Assembly (NCBI RefSeq): GCF_024704835.1
Contig: NZ_JAMXBE010000006.1
Span: 299,596-363,595 of the forward strand
From: Parapedobacter tibetensis
GTDB taxonomy: Bacteria > Bacteroidota > Bacteroidia > Sphingobacteriales > Sphingobacteriaceae
DNA length: 64,000 bases
Direction: 5' to 3'
The notes under the pieces were generated by a model. It was not told where the DNA came from. It ran no database searches and worked only from the letters and a program-made list of their open reading frames with translations. The translations under genes and the position numbers were made by a program. Positions 54,301 to 63,700 of the stretch are shown here, piece by piece. Numbering within the stretch: position 1 is the first letter of the stretch; every line of letters begins with the position of its first letter.

Positions 54301-54412
54301 GGGATAAAAAACTTACCGTGACGGAAAGTGACCAACAGATAGACTTTCCGGTTGTGAAATATAATAAGAGATAGGTCAAATAATGGCTTGCAGAAGCCGG
54401 GTTCGTTATCAT
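51335..54412 (-). CDS. Membrane sensor histidine kinase with periplasmic beta-propeller and YYY domain
   Basis: The 1025-residue protein has an N-terminal signal anchor and about 650 residues of periplasmic two-component beta-propeller repeats (DEHGLPQNSIKGIATDNLGFTWLITEKGVVRYDG, DSLGYFWISTNKGLFQVN). A Y_Y_Y immunoglobulin-like domain and a transmembrane helix (FIILVVFGLGMLGWAITWL) follow. The kinase core has His in SIVHDVKAPLNYV, N box HNLLDNATKF, DTGIGM and GGLGLVLVKD. It lacks the receiver and AraC domains of hybrid systems, so it needs a separate regulator; the convergent LuxR-type gene is the obvious one. Related propeller sensors detect glycans, but the ligand here is unknown. Confidence 0.92.
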   Translation of the reverse strand: MITNPASASHYLTYLLLYFTTGKSICWSLSVTVSFLSLIPFFSIANPTDYVIYQYTDEHGLPQNSIKGIATDNLGFTWLITEKGVVRYDGHGQFKLTDSLSAQLVAERMVSLHADGLPGALWARTTSGQSIYLHNGKALVASKADENSLSLPSHGHPSIHFATGLPNRYRIPLPECFILGDVNGARFIIGEDTIQYENRHRIVAAYPLPHSMHNPWFFVIMNQNLYYIPELNNVVCMTPKGTSHQVHITGELLAEPPSSNFQIYWNNATYELFIYCNKNFYTLRADRDGNLNSTRILSEFSFEENRITIAHYDALNQQLLLGSDSKGLFVIKRKRFHTVYAKENSPNEIYYLQTLLKDGSILADKGKRFDQHKKYHAVPALAKTNTQYARLHGPDGNLLVLTEDSLFTLTPMGERRIRQRATPKPCKVLYQSDGQHTWLGSVDGSLLTWDQQTDSFSAVVNLGHQITWIEQSGKEHFWIGTYQGLYRFHIPSKKVTSIPALAQRHIRCLYPDQEHRSRLWISTEQQGLFLYEDTTLTALPLDKAGYLGAAHCMLEDSLGYFWISTNKGLFQVNKQQLLDYRANPNHTPYYFHYDKRDGFATNEFNGGCQPCAVKLSNGYFSFPSLDGLVWFNPLKIHPELPQGPVLIDAINLDGLEIPARDSLSLPQRFSRLNLSVSTPYYGQKKNLYIEYSIAGTTEDELNWLPLNPTDHTISINKLSSGWHTVTVRMRNGLSLKDYVYGAMSLYVNPYFYETTWFIILVVFGLGMLGWAITWLRTRFIVKQNIILSHRVALHTEKLKQQHELQQRLSASIVHDVKAPLNYVVMALQGIHQRANGMLSHEIKLVYDATKQIFRYSSNLSKLAKIMLTKNRLRFCVISLYDVGQKQVDIFEPIAASVGTCIHNEIPTGMVIHSHEGVLSIIIHNLLDNATKFTKKGEIHLYAGETTHHIRFIKIADTGIGMRASELEFYNSPTKNVTDDPHLENGGLGLVLVKDMVKLIHGELVIRSAIGQGTIITITFPDHYTS

Positions 54413-54712
54413 GGTAGATGTGTTGATAATGGTAAATGCATGACGAAAGTATAAAGATTAGGGGTCATTTCCATGTTTATTCCTGTTCATTAAGTTCATG
54501 TCATAGTAAAATAATGATATACCGTAGTAAATTTATGATGGCATCATCATAAAAATTCTATAACCATCTCAAAATTAAACGATTGACAAAGACCTTGAAT
54601 TAAAGATACCTTTGAGATAATTGTTATTAGGGGGAATCTATCTAATCATGTTATGCTTGACTCAAGTATAAACATCTGACCCTATGGACTATGAAAAATT
54701 AACTGGGACACC
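54413..54712. other. Intergenic region between sensor kinase and adhesin genes
   Basis: 300 bases between two divergent genes. It holds the adhesin promoter (54583-54614) and a leader of about 90 bases. No clear -7 box for the kinase was found. Confidence 0.5.
54583..54614 (+). promoter_or_regulatory. Promoter of the giant adhesin gene
   Basis: TTG (54583-54585) and TACCTTTG (54607-54614) are separated by 21 bases, a good fit to the Bacteroidota housekeeping promoter. The predicted leader is about 90 bases up to ATG 54713. Confidence 0.7.
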
Positions 54713-57700
54713 ATGAAAAAAACCTTTACGCGGCACTTCATCGCATTTAATTATAGCTGTATAGCGCTCATCATGCTATTGATGGGTTCGCTTGTTCCCC
54801 AAAGCGCAAAAGCGCAGGTAGACGTAGAAATTTGCGACAATGGCATTGATGATGATGGAAATGGTTTAACGGATTGTGAAGATCCGGCCTGTAATCCTTA
54901 CGTCAATTACTTTGCGAATGGTAGTTTGGAAAATTATACGCAATGTCCGGCATTAAGTGTTTTTGGGACAATAGCTTATGTAAACTTTTGGAAAACCAGC
55001 CAACCCGCTCCTAATCAAACCGGAGGGCAATTGATGGTGAATGATCCAGCAGCAGGATGTGTTTCACCTAGACCTGCCGCAAGCTGGCTTGCCAGCACGA
55101 ATCTACCAGCGGGTTCGGATGGGGTCGCATGGGGCGGAATGCATGGTGGACTTGCGAATCAACCAGCTGAAGATTTCCAGAATACCCTGATCGCTCCATT
55201 ACCTGCGGGGACATATACCTTTACATTTTCTGCCGGGTATTTGGTGAATAATCCATTTACCGCTCCCGGCTATTTTAAATTTTATGGGGTGATGCCAGGA
55301 GAAGCCGATTTTACCACGGCCCATCCATTGGGTGATTCGCCAATGATTGATAATGCAATTTCAGCTAGTAATCCTACTTGGAAAGAGTATAGCTTTAGTT
55401 TTACTTCCACGGAAATCTATGATCGAATTTATATGGTGGCTTATTCTGGCCCTGCTGGTAGATCGTATTTGGTTTTTGATGGGTTTAAGATGGTATATAA
55501 TCCCCCTGTGATCGGTTTTCAAGATCCATCGACAACTTGCATTCCAAATGCAGTTTTAGAAGTCACCAATCCTGATCCGGATTGGGCGAGCTATCAATGG
55601 TTTATGGATGGCGAATTACTCCCCGGTGCGAATGGAGTAAGCTACCAGCCTACTACTGGTCAAATGGGTGTATTTACCGTCAGCGCTGTTTTGGCAAGTG
55701 GTTGTTCTACACCGCTGTCGGCAGGCATAACCTTGGGAAGCACTTGCCCAATTCCTTTTGACTGTAATGGTTCGGCTTATTTTGTAAGTACGCCTGGCGG
55801 AACAGTACCATCAATCCTCTCCATTGTAGCTGCCAATAACCCGAATACGGTACACGCTACGCTTACACCATCGATAGCCGATCAGTATAATGGAATCGGC
55901 TTTAATTTTGAGGATAATCTGATTTATGGATACGCCGCCGCAGGAACTGGACCTTCCTTAAATGCTGGTGATATCGTGCAATTTGATGCGGAAGGCACTG
56001 TAAGGCGGTTAGGGGCGCCTATCCCGGTTCCCGGGCAAGCACCCGGATTACCCAGTTGGACAACGAATGCGGCCGTCAACGCAAATGGGGGTATTGTTAA
56101 TTTAGCACCAGGTGTGGTGGGGCTTGACAATAAGTTTTACGGCATGGTCACCACTAATGTTGCTACAAACAGGTACCTGGTTACGGTAGATTTAACTACC
56201 ATGACCTATACCACTATAAAACTGAGTGGCAATCATGTGTCTGCCGACTTGGCATTTTCTCCTTACGACGGTATGTTATATGGCCTTGCAGGAAATGTGC
56301 TTATTCGCACCAATCCGAACAATGGTAATCAGCAAGTTGTAACAGTCACTTCCGGTACAGTTCCCGCTGTTGGAGCTGGTGGAGCATGGAACGATGTGTT
56401 GGGTAGGGTATATTTTTATGCCAATGGAGGTACCGCTGCTAATGGGGGGCAACGATTATATCGTTATAATCCTGCAAATGGAGCCTTTGTTAACGTTATG
56501 GCCGTAACGGCCTATCCAGGTTTTGATGCCACCGCTTGTTTCCCCACACGGCTGGAGAAACAGGTGATGATGCCTACGGAAGGGTTGAAACCTGGTGACA
56601 CAGTAGAATTTGAGTTTAGCATTTACAATAGTCAGATGCTGCCCATGACCTATGATTTTGAAGACATCTTGACTTCAACCGATCTGAGCTGGGTGCCCAA
56701 TACGGTCGATCCAGCCATTCCAGGTGGAGGAACAGTGAGCATTGCTGGAAATACGTTAAGCATTTCTGGAATTACAGTGCCGCCCGCCCCCGCTAGTAAT
56801 GGTGAACCGCTTAGGTTTAGGGTATCCCTCAAAGTTGCGGATAATGCAACGTATGGAACCTGTTATACCAACCAAGCAACGATCAAGGTAGGAGGGATAA
56901 CGGTTCATAGTGACAATCCGGAAACACCAGAAAACAATGATCCTACCACGTTTTGCCTAAACCCTTGCGATCTTCCAGCACCTGTAAGTGGAGGAAACCT
57001 GCAGGCTTGCTTGGCAGATGTTGATCAGATGCTTACGGCCACGGCTACCGTTCCTGATGGGCAACAACTCATTTGGTATGATGCACCAACAGGTGGAAAT
57101 GTAGTAACTGATCCTAGTTTGGATACAGCTGGTACAATTACCTATTATGCAGCGACAGATGATGGTGTTTGCATCAGTCAAAGCAGAACAGCGGTAACAT
57201 TAAGTATAACGGCTTCACCCATACTGGAAGCTCTAGATGCTGTGGTGAACTGTGGACCTTATGAGCTTCCCATAATACAAGGAGAACACCTGAGTGGAAA
57301 TGAAGCGTATTATACAGAAGCTAACGGTGGGGGTACTAAATATCTTCCCGGTGAAGTAGTAACAACTACAGGTACTTCAACATTATATATTTATGATCAA
57401 AGCGAAGCTGTTGAAAACTGTGAAGGGAATTTAACGGTTGGCCCAAATACAGCGTATGTAATTGATAGTTTATTTAACAATAACACGCACTTCCAATATC
57501 CCGGTGCTGTTAATCCTGCTTTCTGGCAAGGAACAGCGAATCAACAGATGTTATACAGTAGTACACCGAGTGGGGGCGTTCAGACATACTTGGGTATCAT
57601 TGGGGATGTATCCATAGGCAATACAGACGATTGCTTTGGAACGGAGGTCAATATACAGGCGCAAGTGACGGTTACCAATCAAGGGCCTGGGAACGGGGCA

Positions 57701-60700
57701 GGATATGCTGGAATGTTGGCGATTATCAATAAAAGCACCAATACGGTGTTGTATCTGACGAATTTGACCACTAATTTCCCAGTGAATGGAACCATCACAC
57801 CTACCGTGTCCGGTGTGGTTTCCGCAGCGGATGTGCTCGCTGGCGATATCGCCATCATGATTGCCGTGGAAACTTATCATGTAACGATTAAAAACTGGTT
57901 ATTGTCTGGTTTTAGCGCCGGTTATCAGTTTCTGCCGGAAACTACGGAGGCTTGCGCTGATGAGCAAAGCTTTGAGCTGACCATTAATGAAGTGCCAGCG
58001 GCTCCAACGAATGGTGGAAATCAACAAGCCTGTATTTCAGATCTTGCAGATAAACTGACCGCTACCGCTGTCGTTCCGGATGGGATTCAACTCATTTGGT
58101 ATGACGCGCCAGTAGACGGAAATGTAGTGGCAGATCCGAGTCTGGATGCAGTTGGAACGGTTACCTATTTCGCAGCAGCAGATAACGGTATTTGTACCAG
58201 TGCGAGCAGGACTGCGGTAACGCTAAGCATCACGGCGTCGCCGATGTTAGATGAAGTGGAAGATGTGGCTTCATGCGAGCAGTATACCCTGCCTGAGATT
58301 ACAGGAACAGGCTTATCCGGAAATGAAGCTTATTATACGGAACCAAATGGTGGAGGAACAAAATACCTTCCAGGCGATGCCTTCGATGATATCGGTACCG
58401 CGACGCTTTATGTATACGACGAGAGCGGGGCCGTGACGAACTGCGCCGGAAGTTTAGGCGTAGTGCCTAATACGGAATATACGGACGTCAATGATTTTGC
58501 GCAACTCGCCAATCAGAATACGGTGTACCGACACACCGGTGCCGTGGATCCGGCATTCTGGAGCGGAGCGGGCCCGCAAAACATTAACTACAGCGCCGCG
58601 GATCCCATAGTGGACGGACAAAGCTATCCGACAATCATTGGCAAAGTAACCATCGCCGATACGGACAGCTGCTTCGGAACGGATGTCGCCATTTCGGCTG
58701 ATCTTTCTCTAGTAAATACCGGTCCCAATCCTGGCGTAGGCGGTATCGGCTATTTCGCCATTATCAATACGGCAACGAATACCCGTCTTTTTCAGAGCGG
58801 ATTCCCATTGAGTCCAGCGGTAGGGGTCACCTTCCCGGGGCATGTGGAAGGTGTCGTACCGGTAGCGGAAGTGCTAGCCGGAAACATCAGTTTCATGATA
58901 GTCGTTGAAACCTATCACGCAGGGCAGAAGAGCTGGACCTTATCCAATTTCGAATCTTCGTATTCATTTTTACCGGAAATAGCGGAAAACTGTTTTGACG
59001 AAAAATCGTTTGAATTGACGATTAACGAACCACCTGTACTCGTTATTACGGATCCTGCCGCGGTTTGTTTACCCGGTACGGTGGATATAACCGCAGACGA
59101 TGTGACCGCAGGAAGTGACGCAGGCTTAACATTTGCCTACTTCACGGATGCGGAGGCTACTACGCCGCTCAGCAATCCAGCAGCAATAGGAGTTTCGGGC
59201 ACCTATTATATTCAAGGCACCGACCCGGTAACCGGTTGTAGCACTGTCGCGTCGGTTGAAGTGCAACTGATCGGTCAACCGGAATTGCGCGTAGGCCAGC
59301 CGTTTTGTGAGAATGGACAAGGTAGCATCGAGATTACTTCGCCTTTAGGTGCTGATTTCGAATATTCAATTGATAATATTACCTATCAGGCAAGTCCCTT
59401 ATTTGGTGCTGTTGCACCCGGTGATTATGAGATTACCACTAGAAATATCGTGACGAATTGCATAAGCCTCTCAACAGAAGTAACCATTGAGGAATTACCT
59501 CAAGTGCCAACGCCACAAATTATCCAACCCGATTGTGAAGTTGCGACAGGTACCATTGTAATACCGCGGTACACCGGGGCTAGTTACTCGATTGATGGTG
59601 GTACGATCTTTTCTGGTCTCAACTCGTTCAGTGACCTTGAACCAGGTGACTATGAAATAATTATAAGTGATGCCGGATGCGATAGTGAACCTGTAATGGT
59701 AACCATTAACGAGGCACCGCTTGTTCCTGCAGCGCCAATCAGTGGTGAAGATCAAATTATCTGTGCAGACAACCCTGTGCAAACGCTGACGGCCACTGCT
59801 ACGGTCGAAGCTGGTGAGACGCTCACATGGTACGACGCACCTGCCGGAGGGAATATAGTGACCGACCCGTCACTGAATGCCATCGGTGTGGTGACGTATT
59901 ATGCCGAAGCAAGCAATGGAACATGCCCTAGCTTAACTAGAACTGCCGTGACCTTGATGATCCAGCAGGCGCCACACCTCGATCCGGTGGAAGACCAAGA
60001 GGCTTGCGAGGAATATGTCCTGCCGGAAATTCAGGGTATGAATCTTTCAGGCAATGAAGCCTACTATACAGCACCAGATGGTGGAGGTGACCGGTTGGAA
60101 CCAGGTGATGTGATCAATACCTTTGGGACGACCATGCTGTACATCTATGATCAGATAGCAGGTGAATTCAATTGTGCCGGATCTCTTTCGGCTGTCGGAA
60201 GCACAAAAGTGACGCAATCCGACTTAGAGACTATCCTTTTTGCTAGTCATTATTTGACGAATGATTACAATCCGGCATTTTGGGAAGGTACGGCGACACA
60301 AATCACATATAACGCTGCCGACCCGATTATCAATGATCAAACCTATAAGACGATCGTGGGAGATATTGTCTTTACAGGTTCTCCAGAATGTTTCGGATCT
60401 GCCGTTCGGATTAATCCGAAGGTTAGGATTACAAACGACGGACCCGATGCTGGTCGAGGGTACTCCGGTCGGATGTCTATTGTTAATAATGCTACGAAAA
60501 CAGAAATAAGTACGACGCAATTACTGGCTACGCCTGTAGGGGGTTCAGTTGATTTGGACATAACGGGTGTAGTACCTATTGCTGATTTAGTAGCCGGTAA
60601 TATCAGTGTTGTTATTGTTGTAGAAACTCATCATATCGCTGCTAAGAATTGGACGATCACTGATTTTTCGGTCGACTATCAATATATCCCAGAATTGACG

Positions 60701-63700
60701 GCAAGTTGTTCTGATGAAGAGAGTTTTGAAGTATCAATTTACGAAATGCCAACAGCTGCCGCTGGGGATGACCAGATACAATACAACAGTGGCACATTTA
60801 CGCTGGGTGCAACGGTATCGACAGTCGGAGCTGGCGCATGGAGTGTAGTAGACGGAACACCTTCGGTTGATATTAGCGATGTTGATGATCCCAATGCCAC
60901 GATTACATTGGATCCCAATACAGAAGTTGTGCTACAATGGACAGTGACCAATGGGGAATGCGTTGCCATTGACCATGTACTGCTGAATTATACATCACAA
61001 GCTGACATCGTGACGGTGAAAGTGACGAGCGAAGCGGGCAAGACGGAATACGTGCCGGGTGAGGCGGTTGAGTATACGATCACGGTTACGAACAACGGCC
61101 CGAGCGATGCGCAGGACGTGAACGTCGTGGACACGGCCCCTGTGGGAACGACCATCACCGGCTGGACCGCTAGTGTGACAACGGGCACGGTGACCTTGCC
61201 GAACACAACTGGCACGGGCGATATCAATGAAACGATACCGACGCTTCCGAACGGTGCGGTGGTGACTTACATCCTGACGGTTCAGACGCCGTCGGACTTC
61301 ATGGACGAGCTGGTGAACGCGGTGGTGGTAACGACACCGACCGAGGACCCGGATCCGGAATGCCTGACCTGTACCACGCCACCATTGACCCCGAACCCGC
61401 AGGCGGACATCGTGACGGTCAAAGTGACGAGCGACGCGGGCAAAACCACCTATACCCCCGGAGAAAGTGTTGAATATACCATTACGGTTACCAACAACGG
61501 TCCGAGCGATGCACAGGACGTGAACGTCGTGGACACCGCACCGGTTGGCACGACCATCACCGGCTGGAGCGCGAGCGTGACCACCGGTATAGTGGCCCTG
61601 CCTAATATGAACGGTACAGGCGATATCAATGAAACGATACCGACGCTTCCGAACGGCGCGGTGGTGACTTACATCCTGACGGTTCAGACGCCGTCGGACT
61701 TCATGGACGAGCTGGTGAACGCGGTGGTGGTAACGACCCCGACCGAGGATCCAGATCCGGAATGCCTGACCTGTACCACGCCACCATTGACCCCCGATCC
61801 ACAGGCGGACATCGTGACGGTGAAGGTGACGAGCGAAGCGGGTCAAACCACCTATACCCCCGGAGAAAGCGTTGAATACACCATCACCGTTACAAACAAC
61901 GGTCCGAGCGATGCACAGGACGTGAACGTCGTGGACACGGCCCCTGCGGGCACGACCATCACCGGCTGGACCGCGAGCGTAACAACGGGTACGGTGACCC
62001 TTCCGAATGCTAGCGGCACGGGCGATATCAATGAAACGATACCGACGCTTCCGAACGGCGTTGTGGTGACTTACATCCTGACGGTGCAGACGCCATCGGA
62101 CTTCGTGGACGAGCTGGTGAACGCGGTTCAGGTGACCACACCGACCGAGGATCCGGATCCGGAATGTTTGACCTGTACCACGCCACCATTGACCCCCGAT
62201 CCGCAGGCGGACATCGTGACGGTCAAAGTGACGAGCGACGCGGGCAAGACGGAATACGTGCCCGGCGAGTCGGTCGAGTACACGATCACGGTGACCAACA
62301 ACGGCCCGAGCGATGCGCAGGACGTGAACGTCGTGGACACGGCCCCTGTGGGAACGACCATCACCGGCTGGACCGCTAGTGTGACAACGGGCACGGTGAC
62401 CCTTCCGAACACTAGCGGCACAGGAGACATCAACGAAACAATAAATACACTTCCTAACGGTGCTGTGGTGACTTACATCCTGACGGTTCAGACCCCGTCC
62501 GACTTCATGGACGAGCTGGTGAACGCGGTGGTGGTGACCACACCGACCGAGGATCCGGATCCGGAATGCCTGACCTGTACGACACCACCATTGACCCCCG
62601 ATCCACAGGCGGACATCGTGACGGTCAAAGTGACGAGCGAAGCGGGCAAGACGGAATTCGTTCCGGGTGAAAGTGTTGAATACACCATCACGGTGACCAA
62701 CAACGGTCCGAGCGATGCACAGGACGTGAACGTCGTGGACACCGCACCGGTTGGCACGACCATCACCGGCTGGACCGCGAGCGTAACAACGGGTACGGTG
62801 ACCCTACCGAATACAAGCGGTACGGGCGATATCAATGAAACGATAGCAACACTTCCGAACGGCGCTGTGGTGACTTACATCCTGACGGTTCAGACGCCGT
62901 CCGACTTCATGGACGAGCTGGTGAACGCGGTGGTGGTGACCACACCGACCGAGGATCCGGATCCGGAATGTTTGACCTGTACCACGCCGCCATTGACCCC
63001 CGATCCACAAGCTGACATCGTGACGGTCAAAGTGACGAGCGACGCGGGCAAGACGGAATTCGTTCCGGGTGAAAGTGTTGAATATACCATTACGGTTACC
63101 AATAATGGTCCGAGCGATGCACAGGACGTGAACGTCGTGGACACCGCACCGGTTGGCACGACCATCACCGGCTGGACCGCGAGCGTGACCACCGGTATAG
63201 TGGCCCTGCCTAATATGAACGGTACAGGCGATATCAATGAAACGATACCGACGCTTCCGAACGGTGCGGTGGTGACTTACATCCTGACGGTTCAGACGCC
63301 GTCGGACTTCATGGACGAGCTGGTGAACGCGGTGGTGGTAACGACCCCGACCGAGGATCCAGATCCGGAATGCCTGACCTGTACCACGCCACCATTGACC
63401 CCCGATCCGCAGGCGGACATCGTGACGGTGAAGGTGACGAGCGAAGCGGGCAAGACGGAATTCGTTCCGGGCGAGTCGGTGGAGTATACCATCACGGTGA
63501 CCAACAACGGTCCGAGTGATGCGCAGGACGTGAACGTCATGGACACCGCACCGGCTGGTACAACCATAACAAACTGGACCGCAAGCGTAACGACGGGTAC
63601 CCTACCGAATACAAGCGGCACGGGCGATATCAATGAAACCATAACAACCCTGCCTAACGGCGCTGTGGCGACTTACATCCTGACGGTTCAGACGCCGTCC

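Noticed and set aside
60995..61846. Long minus-strand frame (about 283 codons) and several ~115-codon minus frames through 61000-63650
   Set aside because: They are antisense shadows of the DUF11 repeats, Arg/His-rich and repeating with the same 402-base period; the plus frame has clear domain sequence.
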